Of a stretch of DNA of 38,981 bases, positions 15,520 through 23,635 are shown one piece after another. Below the pieces are notes generated by a model. The model was not told the DNA's origin, did not search any database, and saw nothing but the letters and a program-made list of their open reading frames with translations. The position numbers were made by a program, and so were the translations under genes. This DNA comes from Sphingomonadales bacterium UBA6171 (GTDB lineage Bacteria > Pseudomonadota > Alphaproteobacteria > Sphingomonadales > Sphingomonadaceae): NCBI GenBank assembly GCA_002422985.1, contig DITZ01000037.1, forward strand, positions 1 to 38,981, written 5' to 3'. The stretch's first letter is position 1. Each line of letters begins with the position of its first letter.

Positions 15520-16078
15520 TGAAATTGATCCCGTGCTGGTGCGGGTGCAGGCCGATGCGGACGCCTTTCGGCGGGATGTGGGTGCGCTGCGCGATGAACT
15601 GGCCAAACAGCTGGTGTCTGGTGCGGATGTGGCGGGGCGCGGCATTACCGGCGCATTGAGCCGGGCGGCGCGTTCGGGGAAACTGGAGTTTGAGGATCTG
15701 GCGAGAATGGCCGGCAAGGCGCTGGGCGACATTGCGGCAGCGGCGCTGCGGATGGATGCGGGCGGGGCGGCCGGTGGCGGTGGTTTGGGCGGTTTGTTGA
15801 CGAATGCGGTTGGCTCCCTGCTGGGGCTGCCGGGGCGGGCGACCGGCGGGCCGGTATCGCCTGGGCAGGCCTTTCTGGTGGGGGAACGCGGCCCGGAACT
15901 GTTTGTGCCGACCGCTGCCGGGCGGGTGGAGACTTTGGGCGGCGGGCAGGGGCCGGTGAGCGTGACGGTGAATGTGTCTGTGCCGGCGGGGAACAGTGCG
16001 GAGCATCTGGCGCGATCCGGGCAACAGGTGGCGCGGGCGGTGGCGCGGGCGCTGGATCGCAGCCGGGGGGTGCAGTGA
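15512..16078 (+). CDS. Short tail tape measure protein (gp11-like)
   Basis: The 188-residue protein begins MDDEIDPVLVRVQADADAFRRDVGALRDELAKQLVSGADVAGRGI. The N-terminal half is helical or coiled coil. A Gly/Ala-rich hydrophobic middle (GGLGGLLTNAVGSLLGLPGRATGGPVSPGQAFLVGERGPELFVP) and a Ser/Ala-rich tail follow, as in short GTA tape measures. Tape measures set tail length and may be ejected during DNA delivery. It is very short for a siphophage and slightly shorter than R. capsulatus GTA gp11 (about 220 residues from memory). ATG 15512 is used; two more ATGs lie just downstream in other frames. Its stop overlaps the next start. Confidence 0.85.
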   Translation: MDDEIDPVLVRVQADADAFRRDVGALRDELAKQLVSGADVAGRGITGALSRAARSGKLEFEDLARMAGKALGDIAAAALRMDAGGAAGGGGLGGLLTNAVGSLLGLPGRATGGPVSPGQAFLVGERGPELFVPTAAGRVETLGGGQGPVSVTVNVSVPAGNSAEHLARSGQQVARAVARALDRSRGVQ

Positions 16079-18408
16079 TGGCGGCCTTGCATCATTATCG
16101 GGCGACACCGGCGGACCAGTTGCGCAAGGGGTGGGTGAAGCGGTTTCAGCCGCGGTTGTGGACGGTGGATTTTTCGCGGCCGATGATGGCGGCGCTGAGC
16201 AATCCGGCAGCGGGCATGCTGCGGGTGGATGTGGAGTTTTTAACCGGATCAGACATGGCGGGGCTGGTGTGGGCGAGCGAGGATGGCTGGTCTCACCCCT
16301 TGCTCGGCTATGCGACGGACCGGGATTATCGCGGGGTGACGCTGGCGTTCGACTGGGTGGCGGATGCGGGGCTGATGCCGCTGGATGCGCTTTATGGACC
16401 GGTGCTGACCATCGAGGGGCGGGATGCGGCGGGGCTGGCCGGCGTCTGGTATGTGCGGCTGTGGAACTATGTGCAGGCGGGGCGGGTAACGCTGGATTTT
16501 GACGCTTTGCGGGCGGGCTTTGCAGTGGGCGGCGAAGCGGTTTTTGCGGGCGACATTGACCGTATGTTCATCAGCCTGGTGCCCGCGGCCTTTGGAACGG
16601 TGGCAGACGCGTTGCCGGAGCGGGTGCAGGCCGGAGTGGAACTGCGGAACCTTCGGGCGACAGGGATGCGATCGACGATCGCCATCGGGGATGCATTTCT
16701 GCCGGAACATGATGTGCGGATGTCATCCGGCTATGACGACAGCTACCATCTGGCGCCGGAGCGGCTGGTCGATCAGTGGCTGGCGCTGGGCTATCGGGCG
16801 CTCGCCAATCATTATGTCGGCATGAGCCATGCGCCGGCGCTGGCGCATGTGGGGGGCGGGCGCTTTGAGGTGTCGGGCGGGGTGTGCGGGCCGGCGCTGG
16901 CCTGGCACCGGGCATTTTTGCGGGCGGCTGATGCGGCGGGCTTTGCGGTTATCCTGTCGCTGTCTTTTGAACTGTTTGATGCCAATGCGCCGGACGGCTG
17001 GGCGCAGCGGGATGCGGACGGTGAGCGGGCGCTGACGGGTTGGAGCCCGCCGAGCACGCTGCTCTCTCCTTGCAATGCGGCGGCGGTGGAATGGCTGTGC
17101 GGGGTGGCCGTGGCGCTGACCGATGTGGCCGATACGCTGGGCATGGCGCTGAAATTTCAGGTGGGGGAGCCCTGGTGGTGGGTGGGGCCGACCGGGAGGC
17201 CATGCTTTTATGATGCGGCGACGGTGGCGCGCTGGGTGGCGGAGACGGGCGATTCGCCGCCGGTGATGCGCGATGTGCTGGGCGAGCGGTCAACGGCGGA
17301 GCGGCTCTGGCTGGACTGGCTGGGGGCGCGGCTGGCGGACGCGACACTGGCGGTTGTTGCCGCCGTGCGGGCCGGGCGTTTGGCAGCGGTGGAGAGCCTG
17401 CTGCTGTTTTACGCGCCTCAGGTGGTGCGGGCGGATCGGCCGGACCTGCTGCGGGCCAATATGCCGCTGGGGTGGGCGGTGCCGGCCTTCGATGTCCTTC
17501 AGCTGGAGGATTATGACTTTGTGATCGCGGGCGACGAGGGCGGCATGGCGCGTGGGCGCGCGGCTGTGGCGGAGCGGCTCGGCTATGCGGTGACGGAGCA
17601 GCATTATCTTTCGGGCTTTGTGCTGGAGGCAGAAGATGCGGGCGTGCTGTGGCCGCTGATCATGACGGCGGCGGATGGGGCGAAAAGGCGCGGGGTGGCG
17701 GCGCTGTTCCTATGGGCCTGGCCGCAGATTGCGCGGGACGGGATGGTGGCCTTTGCTCTGGGAGATGAGGGGGACGGCGGGATGGATGCCTTTCATGATG
17801 TGCAGTTTCCGCTGGAAGTGGGGCTGGGTGCCTCGGGCGGGCCGGCGTTCCAGACGCAGGTGACGCTGATGGCGTCTGGCCATGAGCAGCGGAACATGGA
17901 TTGGGCGAATGCGCGGCTGCATTTCGATGCGGGGATCGGCATAAGGTCGGAAGCGGATATTCAGGCGCTGCTGGCCTTTTTCCGGGCGCGGCGCGGGCAG
18001 GCGCACGGGTTTCGCTTTCGCGATCCGCTGGATCATTCGAGTGCGATGGATGGCGGGGCGGTGTCGGCGTTCGATCAGTCGCTGGGCGTGGGGGACGGGC
18101 AGCAGCTGAGCTTTGGGCTGGTGAAACAATATGGCGCGCCGGGCGAGGGGGAGGCACGGCCGATCCATTGGCCGGTGGCTGGCAGCGTGCGGGTTTCTGT
18201 TGGCGGGGTTGAGCTGACGGAGGGCTGGGCTGTGCTGGCGGATGGGGTGCTGTTGTTTGATGTGGCACCGGCCGAGGGCGCGGTGATTGGCGCGGGCTTT
18301 CTGTTTGATGTGCCGATGCGCTTTGCGGTGGACCGGCTGGATGTGTCGCTGGGCGGGTGGCGGGCCGGGGAGGTGCCTTCCGTGCCTCTGGTGGAGATCC
18401 GGCAATGA
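16078..18408 (+). CDS. TIM-barrel-like/DUF2460 fusion, distal tail protein (gp12-like)
   Basis: The protein has 776 residues, far longer than the roughly 210 residues of R. capsulatus GTA gp12. The C-terminal 205 or so residues (from DVQFPLEVGLGASGGPAF, through RARRGQAHGFRFRDPLD, to VPSVPLVEIRQ) are a clear DUF2460/TIGR02217 distal-tail domain. Residues 1-200 are a beta-rich domain. Residues 205-560 look like an alternating beta/alpha barrel with strands such as AGFAVILSLSFELFD, GMALKFQVGEPWWW, VESLLLFYAP, AFDVLQLEDYDFV and GVAALFLWAWPQI. Glu364 (GEPWWW) and Glu477 (LQLEDYD) fall where clan GH-A hydrolases place catalytic acids, though the usual Asn before the first Glu is Gly. Some databases may call such long forms non-contractile tail sheath proteins. 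The start at 16078 overlaps the previous stop; hydrolase activity is inferred. Confidence 0.82.
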   Translation: MAALHHYRATPADQLRKGWVKRFQPRLWTVDFSRPMMAALSNPAAGMLRVDVEFLTGSDMAGLVWASEDGWSHPLLGYATDRDYRGVTLAFDWVADAGLMPLDALYGPVLTIEGRDAAGLAGVWYVRLWNYVQAGRVTLDFDALRAGFAVGGEAVFAGDIDRMFISLVPAAFGTVADALPERVQAGVELRNLRATGMRSTIAIGDAFLPEHDVRMSSGYDDSYHLAPERLVDQWLALGYRALANHYVGMSHAPALAHVGGGRFEVSGGVCGPALAWHRAFLRAADAAGFAVILSLSFELFDANAPDGWAQRDADGERALTGWSPPSTLLSPCNAAAVEWLCGVAVALTDVADTLGMALKFQVGEPWWWVGPTGRPCFYDAATVARWVAETGDSPPVMRDVLGERSTAERLWLDWLGARLADATLAVVAAVRAGRLAAVESLLLFYAPQVVRADRPDLLRANMPLGWAVPAFDVLQLEDYDFVIAGDEGGMARGRAAVAERLGYAVTEQHYLSGFVLEAEDAGVLWPLIMTAADGAKRRGVAALFLWAWPQIARDGMVAFALGDEGDGGMDAFHDVQFPLEVGLGASGGPAFQTQVTLMASGHEQRNMDWANARLHFDAGIGIRSEADIQALLAFFRARRGQAHGFRFRDPLDHSSAMDGGAVSAFDQSLGVGDGQQLSFGLVKQYGAPGEGEARPIHWPVAGSVRVSVGGVELTEGWAVLADGVLLFDVAPAEGAVIGAGFLFDVPMRFAVDRLDVSLGGWRAGEVPSVPLVEIRQ

Positions 18409-19229
18409 TGCTGCTGCCGAAGGAGGCCTTTGGCCGGCCGCTGACCAGCCTGGCTTTTCTGTGGCGGCTGGTACGGGCGGATGGTGTGGCGCTGGGCTTC
18501 ACGAGCCACGACCGCGCGATTACGCTGGACGGACTGGCGTATCGCTGTCGTCCCGGCGTTTCGATGTCGGCACTGGAGAGCGAGACCAGCCTGGAGGCGC
18601 GGGGGCCTGAGCTGAGGGGTGTGTTGTCGGCTGATGGCGTTAGCAGCGATGATCTGCTGCTGGGGCGCTGGGAAGATGGGCGCGTTGAGATCATGCTGTG
18701 CGACTGGGAGCAGCCGGCGGCAGGCGTGCTGCTGCTGATGGTGGGGCGGATTGCGGCTGTAGCCATTGATGGGGCGGCCGCATTCACGATGGAATTGGAG
18801 CGCGAGGAGCTGGCTGGCTGCCGCCGGGGGCCGTTGCGCTGCTCGCCGCTGTGCCGGGCGGAACTGGGGGATGCGCGCTGTGGGGTCGATATGGCGGGGC
18901 GGTTTGTGGATGTGGGCGGGACGGTTGGTGGCGAAGTGATTGGTCTGATTGAGCCTTTGGTGGATTTCGGGCGATTTTTGGGCGGGACGATGCGGGTGCT
19001 GACAGGGCCATCGGCCGGGGTTGAGCGGCGGATTGACGGGGCTGATGACAGGGAAGTGGCGCTGGACCGGGAGATAGTGGGGCCGACGGCTGAGGCGCGG
19101 ATTCGCCTGACCGAGGGGTGCGACAAGCGGTTTGAGACCTGTGTCGGGCGCTTTGGCAATGGGCTTGCCTTTGACGGCGAGCCGCATGTGCCGGGCCGGG
19201 ATGCGCTGGTGCGTTATGGCACCATATGA
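18405..19229 (+). CDS. DUF2163 tail hub protein with cysteine cluster (gp13-like)
   Basis: The 274-residue protein shows the DUF2163 family pattern: LAFLWRLVRADGVALGFTSHDRAITLDG near the start, and a C-terminal region with RCSPLCRAELGDARCGVD, then CDKRFETCVGRFGNGLAFDGEPHVPG. Cys146, Cys150, Cys159, Cys239 and Cys246 are the candidates for the iron-sulfur cluster known in the related R. capsulatus GTA hub and lambda gpL. It forms the hub between the distal tail ring and the gp15-like protein. Its start overlaps the previous stop, and its 3' end overlaps the peptidase gene. Confidence 0.9.
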   Translation: MMLLPKEAFGRPLTSLAFLWRLVRADGVALGFTSHDRAITLDGLAYRCRPGVSMSALESETSLEARGPELRGVLSADGVSSDDLLLGRWEDGRVEIMLCDWEQPAAGVLLLMVGRIAAVAIDGAAAFTMELEREELAGCRRGPLRCSPLCRAELGDARCGVDMAGRFVDVGGTVGGEVIGLIEPLVDFGRFLGGTMRVLTGPSAGVERRIDGADDREVALDREIVGPTAEARIRLTEGCDKRFETCVGRFGNGLAFDGEPHVPGRDALVRYGTI

Positions 19230-19641
19230 TGCGGGGATGCGGATAGCAGATGCGGCACGACAGCTGGTGGGGGTGCGTTTTCGGCCACAGGGTCGTGGCG
19301 TGGATGGGCTGGATTGCCTGGGCGTGGTGGTGCTGGCGGTTGGCGCGGTGGGGGTTCGGCTGGCGGTGCCGGGCAATTATCGGCTGGGGCGTCATTGTCG
19401 CGGGCAGGTGCTGGACGCCGTCGGGGGCAGCGGGCTGGTGCCGGTTGCCATGGGGCCTGCGCTGGCGGGCGATGTGCTGCTGCGCTTTCCGGCCATGCGG
19501 CAGGTTCATTTCGGGGTGCGGACCGATGCCGGGCTTGTCGAGGCGCTGGTGACGGTGGGGCATGTTGTCGAGCGGCCCCTGGTGCCGGGCGAGATTTGGG
19601 ATTGCGCCTGGCGGGTGCCGGTGGGCACTGCTGGATGCTGA
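19216..19641 (+). CDS. NlpC/P60 cell-wall peptidase of the tail (gp14-like)
   Basis: The protein has 141 residues from ATG 19216 (134 from the in-frame ATG at 19237, which is equally plausible; neither has a strong ribosome site). The NlpC/P60 features are DAARQLVGVRF, then GVDGLDCLGVVVL with the nucleophile at Cys34, GDVLLRF, and RQVHFGVRTDAGLVEA with the catalytic His at about 98. GTA gp14 homologues are thought to open peptidoglycan in the recipient periplasm so that DNA can pass. It overlaps the gp13-like gene by 14 bases if the first ATG is used. Confidence 0.87.
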   Translation: MAPYDAGMRIADAARQLVGVRFRPQGRGVDGLDCLGVVVLAVGAVGVRLAVPGNYRLGRHCRGQVLDAVGGSGLVPVAMGPALAGDVLLRFPAMRQVHFGVRTDAGLVEALVTVGHVVERPLVPGEIWDCAWRVPVGTAGC

Positions 19642-19663
19642 GGATTTAGCGGGAGATGAGCCT

Positions 19664-21802
19664 ATGTCGGCGGCCATGATGTCTACGGCCGGACAGGCCC
19701 TGGGTGGGCCGTTTGGCGCGGTTGCCGGAGCGATGGTTGGCGGGATGATGGGTGCGGCCCTGTCCCGGCCGAGGGCCGGGGCTGAGGCGGTGCTGTCGCA
19801 GCGATCGGCCTATGGAGCGATTGTGCCGGCGCTGTTTGGGCGGTGCCGGGTTGGCGGGCTGTTGTTGTGGGCAACGCCCGTGCAGCGCCTGGGCGGCGGG
19901 AAGGCGGGCGGGCAGCGCAGTTATGTTATTTCCTTTGCAGTGGCGGTTTCGACGCGGCCTGTGTGGGCGATAGGCCGGATCTGGGCTGACGGGCGCGAGA
20001 TTCGCAATGCTGCGGGGGAGCTGAATGTTCCGGTGACGGTTCGCCTGCGGCGTGCTGGCAGCGCTGTGGCCGATGCCGCGATGGTGGCGGCCGAAGGGGT
20101 GGCGGGGACGCCGGCCTATGCCGGGCATTCGCTGGTGGTGTTCAGCGACATGGATATCGGTTCCTTCGGAAACCGGATTCCGGTGGTGGAGATCGAGCTG
20201 TTTGCCGATGCGCCTGACCTGGGTTTGGGCGCATGGATGGCCGAAGCGGCGGCGTTGGCCGGGCTGTCTGCGGACGTGGTGGCCGGTGCGGGCGTTGAAG
20301 GGGTGAAGTTTGCGGCCGATACGCTGGGCGACGATATCGGCAGACTTTCGCAACTGGGTGGCTGTGCCTTGCGGGAAAGCGGGGGGAGGCTGGGGTTTGC
20401 AGCGGCAGGCGGGACCCATGTCATTGCTCTGGCTGATATTGTCAGTGTGGATGGGAATAGTCTGGTCGGGCGCGGGCTTGCAGTGGATGATGGCGGCGGC
20501 GCGACGGTTATCGGCTTTTGCGATCCGGATCGGGAATTGCTGGAGAGCGAGCAATCCGCACGGGGCGGTGCCGCTGGTGCGGGGCGTTTCATGGACGCTG
20601 CGGCGACGATGCGGGCGGATGTGGCCCGTTCCCTGGCACAACGAATCGACCGGGAAAGACAGGCTGGCCGGGACGTGTTGCGCCTTGCGCTGCCCTGGGC
20701 CCGGCTGGACGTTGCGGTGGGCGATCTTCTGTCGCTGGAGGGGCAGCCCGGTGTCTGGCGGGTGATGGGCCGGCGTATCGAAGGGTTTGCGGTGCATCTG
20801 GAATGTCGGCGCGCGCCGGCGACCCCGGCAACAGGCGCCGTTGAAGGGGATGGGGGGCGTTCGCTTGATGCAACTCTGGCAGGCGGGCATCTGGACGGGC
20901 TGAGCATATTCGAGTTCCCCACGACGCCATGGGCGCTGGCGGATTCTCCGTCGCTGTTCGTGGCGGCGGCGGCCGATTCATTCTGGGCTGGCGGTGAGAT
21001 TCTTCTGGATGACGGGGCAGTGGATCGGATCGCGGGGCGGCTGAAGCGGGGCCTGTTGCGGGCTGTTCTGGTGGAGCCGTTGTCGGCCGGGCCATCCACA
21101 GTCTGGGATGAAGCTTCTGCGCTGGTGGTGGATCTGGATCATGTGTCTGGCTGGATCGAAAGCCGGGATGAGGCGGCGGTGCTGGCAGGAGCCAATATGC
21201 TGCGCGTGGGCGAGGAGCTGCTCCAGTTTCGGGACGCGGTACCGATGGGCGATGGCCGGTATCGCCTGTCTGGACTGTTACGGGGAAGGGGGGTGACGGC
21301 GATACCGGCGGACGGGCATGCGGCGGGGGCTATTTGCTGGTTGCTGCATCCGGATGGCCTGGCCGCTTTGCCATATAGCGATGAAATGGTTGGGCGATCG
21401 ATTTCCGTGGCGCTGGCCGGTGCCGGCGTTGCCGCGGAAGGGCTGGTGCAGGATCATGAGATTCTCGGCCTTGCGTCGGCCCCGCTGGGGCCATGCCATA
21501 TTCGGGGCGAGCGGCTGGCGGACGACGCGATTAGTGTCAGTTGGATAGAGCGCGGTCGGGCCTGGATGAGCTGGAGCATTGATGACTCCGGGGAGGCGCA
21601 AGGCCTGTATCGCTGCGTGCTGGAACCGCTGAGCGGCGGGAGGGTTGAACGGATCGTGCGGGGTAATGGGCTGGAACTGTCGGCCGGGGAACAGGTTTCG
21701 CTGTTTGGCGGCCCGCTGCGCGAGGCGGCAGTGCAGTTGTTTGCGGAAGGATCGGGGCCGGCGTGGCTGCGTGGGTCTGCAATAGCGCATCTGTCATTCT
21801 GA
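19664..21802 (+). CDS. Tail tip/host-specificity protein, short gp15-like (Phage-tail_3)
   Basis: The protein has 712 residues. The start at 19664 (MSAAMMSTAGQALGG) has GGAG eight bases upstream; the open frame to 19562 is not used. The N-terminus has the glycine-rich hydrophobic segment AGAMVGGMMGAALSRPR and QRSAYGAIVPALFGRCRVGGLLLWAT, then SFAVAVSTRPVWAIGRIWADGREI and VVFSDMDIGSFGNRIPVVEIELF, all typical of the GTA megatron hub domain. The text then passes directly to the Phage-tail_3-like region (ALRESGGRLGF, GRDVLRLALPWARLDVAVGDLL, YRLSGLLRGRG). R. capsulatus gp15 is about 1300 residues and carries a TIM-barrel-like domain that I cannot find here. It should form the tail tip contacting the recipient. 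Confidence 0.87.
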   Translation: MSAAMMSTAGQALGGPFGAVAGAMVGGMMGAALSRPRAGAEAVLSQRSAYGAIVPALFGRCRVGGLLLWATPVQRLGGGKAGGQRSYVISFAVAVSTRPVWAIGRIWADGREIRNAAGELNVPVTVRLRRAGSAVADAAMVAAEGVAGTPAYAGHSLVVFSDMDIGSFGNRIPVVEIELFADAPDLGLGAWMAEAAALAGLSADVVAGAGVEGVKFAADTLGDDIGRLSQLGGCALRESGGRLGFAAAGGTHVIALADIVSVDGNSLVGRGLAVDDGGGATVIGFCDPDRELLESEQSARGGAAGAGRFMDAAATMRADVARSLAQRIDRERQAGRDVLRLALPWARLDVAVGDLLSLEGQPGVWRVMGRRIEGFAVHLECRRAPATPATGAVEGDGGRSLDATLAGGHLDGLSIFEFPTTPWALADSPSLFVAAAADSFWAGGEILLDDGAVDRIAGRLKRGLLRAVLVEPLSAGPSTVWDEASALVVDLDHVSGWIESRDEAAVLAGANMLRVGEELLQFRDAVPMGDGRYRLSGLLRGRGVTAIPADGHAAGAICWLLHPDGLAALPYSDEMVGRSISVALAGAGVAAEGLVQDHEILGLASAPLGPCHIRGERLADDAISVSWIERGRAWMSWSIDDSGEAQGLYRCVLEPLSGGRVERIVRGNGLELSAGEQVSLFGGPLREAAVQLFAEGSGPAWLRGSAIAHLSF

Positions 21803-21815
21803 GGGAGTGTGGAGA

Positions 21816-22280
21816 ATGGACGAGACGACAGCAAGATTTTCGCTTCCTCTGTTGATCGCTGGTCAGGGGCAGAAGGATATTTCGCATAATGAGGCGCTGT
21901 TGCTGCTGGATGCCGTGATGCATCCCGAACTGCAAAGTCGCAGTGCCGGATCGCCGCCGCTGGCGCCAGTTCTTGGCCAGTGCTGGCTGATTCCGGCAGA
22001 AGCCGGGGGAGTCTGGTCAGGGCGGGATGGGCAGGTTACGGTCTGGAGCATTGGCGGATGGCGATATCTGTCGCCGCCCGGCGGATACCGTGCATGGTTG
22101 GCGGATGAAGGGCGCTGGATACGGCTGGGGAATGATGGCTGGCGAGACGAAATCGCGCTGGCCGGTGACTGGCCGGTGCTGATGGCGCCTTCGGGTGGGG
22201 CTGTTATTGATGTGGAAGCACGGATTGCCATTGGCGCACTTCTGGATCGCCTGTCTGCCGCCGGATTGATGGAGGCGTGA
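21816..22280 (+). CDS. DUF2793 domain-containing protein
   Basis: The 154-residue protein begins MDETTARFSLPLLIAGQGQKDISHNEALLLLDAVMHP, the diagnostic opening of DUF2793 (SLPLL.AGQAQKE.THNEAL). The centre, PPLAPVLGQCWLIPAEAGGVWSGRDGQVTVWSIGGWRYLSPPGGYRAWLADEGRWIRL, also fits. Members occur at the tail end of alphaproteobacterial prophages and GTA clusters and are presumed fibre or tail-tip parts; their function is not established. It lies 13 bases after the gp15-like gene with a GGGAG site and is probably the last gene of the operon. Confidence 0.88.
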   Translation: MDETTARFSLPLLIAGQGQKDISHNEALLLLDAVMHPELQSRSAGSPPLAPVLGQCWLIPAEAGGVWSGRDGQVTVWSIGGWRYLSPPGGYRAWLADEGRWIRLGNDGWRDEIALAGDWPVLMAPSGGAVIDVEARIAIGALLDRLSAAGLMEA

Positions 22281-22414
22281 TATATATATGTGCTATCGGA
22301 AACGATATGTTGCGCTTCCGACACAGTTTTGGTGACGTAACCCCTTGCTAAGTCCTTTCCTGCTAGGCTAAATGGCCTTGCCTAAGTGCGAGTGTCACTG
22401 AGAAGGGAATTATC
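22281..22414 (+). promoter_or_regulatory. Promoter region of the OmpA-family gene
   Basis: This is a 134-base AT-richer gap. It starts with an alternating TATATATAT run, then TATCG-GAAA-CGATA (22294-22307), a 5-bp hairpin with a GNRA-type tetraloop, inside a wider TCGGAA/TTCCGA inverted repeat. Further on, TTGCTA at 22345-22350 and TAAAT at 22369-22373 could be -35 and -10 elements for the OmpA gene, and GAAGGGA precedes its ATG. The hairpin lacks a T-run, so I do not call it a terminator of the GTA operon. Confidence 0.4.
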
Positions 22415-23554
22415 ATGGGGAAGTACGCCGTTGCGGTCGCGCTAGCGACTACGGTGCTCGCAGGTGCTGCAAGCGCCCGCGATAAAGCTTGGTACATCGG
22501 TCTGGAAGCCGGTGGTCTGATTTCGGAATCATCAAGCATTGATGTCACGAGTTCCGCTGGCGTTGGCTACGCAGACGCTGTTCGTCTCAAGTACAAGCCG
22601 GGCTGGGACGTTGGTGGTACGCTGGGTTATGATTTCGGTGTGTTCCGCACCGAATTCGAAGTTGCCCACAAGATGGCCCGCCTTGACTCCATCAACGTCA
22701 ACGCTGGTGGTCTGCCGCTGCCTTATGGCAATCGTCTGAACCCGCCGGTTGGCACCTTCCCTTACGCCATGGGCGATACGAAGGTTCTGTCCTTCATGCT
22801 GAACGGCATGTTCGACTTTGGTGGCAATGATGATTCGCCCTGGGCCGGCTTTGTCGGCGGCGGCGTTGGCGTTGCACGCACCAAGGCCGACATCTGGGGC
22901 TTCATCGACGGTGGCTCGACCTTCGCCAATGACAGCGATACCGGCTTTGCATGGCAGGTTGTTGCCGGCGTGCGTCGCGCGCTGTCCAGCAAGGTTGACC
23001 TGACGCTGAAGTATCGCTTCTTCAACGTTAACGACCTTGGCCTGACGTCGCCGAACGGCGCTGAACTCGACAGCCGGTTCCGGAGCCATAGCGCGCTGGT
23101 TGGTCTGGCCTTCAATCTTTACGAAGAAGCGCCCCCGCCGCCTCCGCCGCCTCCTCCGCCCCCGCCGCCTCCTCCGCCCCCGCCGCCCCCGCCGCCTCCG
23201 GCGCCGGTGGTCCCCGGGCCGTTCCTGGTCTTCTTCGACTGGGACAAGTCTGACATCACCCCGGAAGCTGCTGCGATCCTTGATCGTGCCGCTGAGGCCT
23301 ATGTCCAGACCGGCCAATCGTCGGTTCTGATCGATGGTCACACCGACACCTCTGGTCCGGCCGAGTACAACATGCTTCTTTCGCAGCGTCGTGCTGACGC
23401 CGTGAAGGCCTATATGGCTGGCAAGGGCATCTCGGAAAGCCAGATGTCGACCCGTGGCTTCGGCTTCACCCGTCTGCTGGTGGATACACCGCTGGGTGTT
23501 CGCGAACCGCAAAACCGTCGTGCCGAAGTCGTCTTCGGTCAGACGGGCAACTAA
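22415..23554 (+). CDS. OmpA-family outer membrane protein with polyproline linker
   Basis: The protein has 379 residues. A signal peptide, MGKYAVAVALATTVLAGAASA, is followed by an eight-strand beta-barrel-like domain (about 22-236). A run of 23 prolines (240-262) follows, then a C-terminal OmpA/MotB peptidoglycan-binding domain with FFDWDKSDITPEAAAIL, VLIDGHTDTSG and LSQRRADAVKAYM. The barrel anchors in the outer membrane and the C-terminal domain grips peptidoglycan across the periplasm. Codon use differs from the GTA genes (more GGT, GTT, TTC, GGC) and suggests high expression. It has its own promoter region and is followed by strong hairpins, so it is probably monocistronic. Confidence 0.93.
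   Translation: MGKYAVAVALATTVLAGAASARDKAWYIGLEAGGLISESSSIDVTSSAGVGYADAVRLKYKPGWDVGGTLGYDFGVFRTEFEVAHKMARLDSINVNAGGLPLPYGNRLNPPVGTFPYAMGDTKVLSFMLNGMFDFGGNDDSPWAGFVGGGVGVARTKADIWGFIDGGSTFANDSDTGFAWQVVAGVRRALSSKVDLTLKYRFFNVNDLGLTSPNGAELDSRFRSHSALVGLAFNLYEEAPPPPPPPPPPPPPPPPPPPPPPPAPVVPGPFLVFFDWDKSDITPEAAAILDRAAEAYVQTGQSSVLIDGHTDTSGPAEYNMLLSQRRADAVKAYMAGKGISESQMSTRGFGFTRLLVDTPLGVREPQNRRAEVVFGQTGN
23132..23200 (+). repeat. CCN low-complexity tract encoding 23 prolines
   Basis: A pure run of proline codons (CCG, CCT, CCC, CCA-free) forms the linker between the OmpA barrel and the peptidoglycan-binding domain. Such tracts are prone to length change by slippage and can be mis-assembled. Translation of long proline runs normally needs elongation factor P. 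Confidence 0.9.
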
Positions 23555-23561
23555 TCCTTAT

Positions 23562-23589
23562 CCGGAGGGCTGGTTTGCCAGCCCTCCGG
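23562..23589 (+). terminator. Perfect 12-bp hairpin after the OmpA gene
   Basis: CCGGAGGGCTGG at 23562-23573 pairs perfectly with CCAGCCCTCCGG at 23578-23589 around a TTTG loop, starting eight bases after the OmpA stop. No T-run follows, so it may protect the mRNA 3' end or act with the next hairpin rather than terminate alone. Confidence 0.6.
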
Positions 23590-23603
23590 CAGGACAGTTC
23601 ATG

Positions 23604-23635
23604 AAGGGCTCGCCTCGCAAGAGGCGGGCCCTTTT
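23604..23635 (+). terminator. Rho-independent terminator of the OmpA gene
   Basis: AAGGGC-T-CGCCTC (23604-23616) pairs with GAGGCG-G-GCCCTT (23621-23633) around a GCAA loop, with one G-U pair in the stem, followed by TTTT. This is the main transcription stop after the OmpA gene. The 264 bases from here to the next start at 23900 hold no gene I can support. Confidence 0.8.

Noticed and set aside
5208..22280. An ordinary integrated prophage
   Set aside because: There is no integrase, excisionase, replication, holin or endolysin gene and no visible attachment repeats; gene families and order are those of GTAs.
23132..23200. A CRISPR-like or tandem repeat array
   Set aside because: It is a run of proline codons inside the OmpA gene, without spacers.
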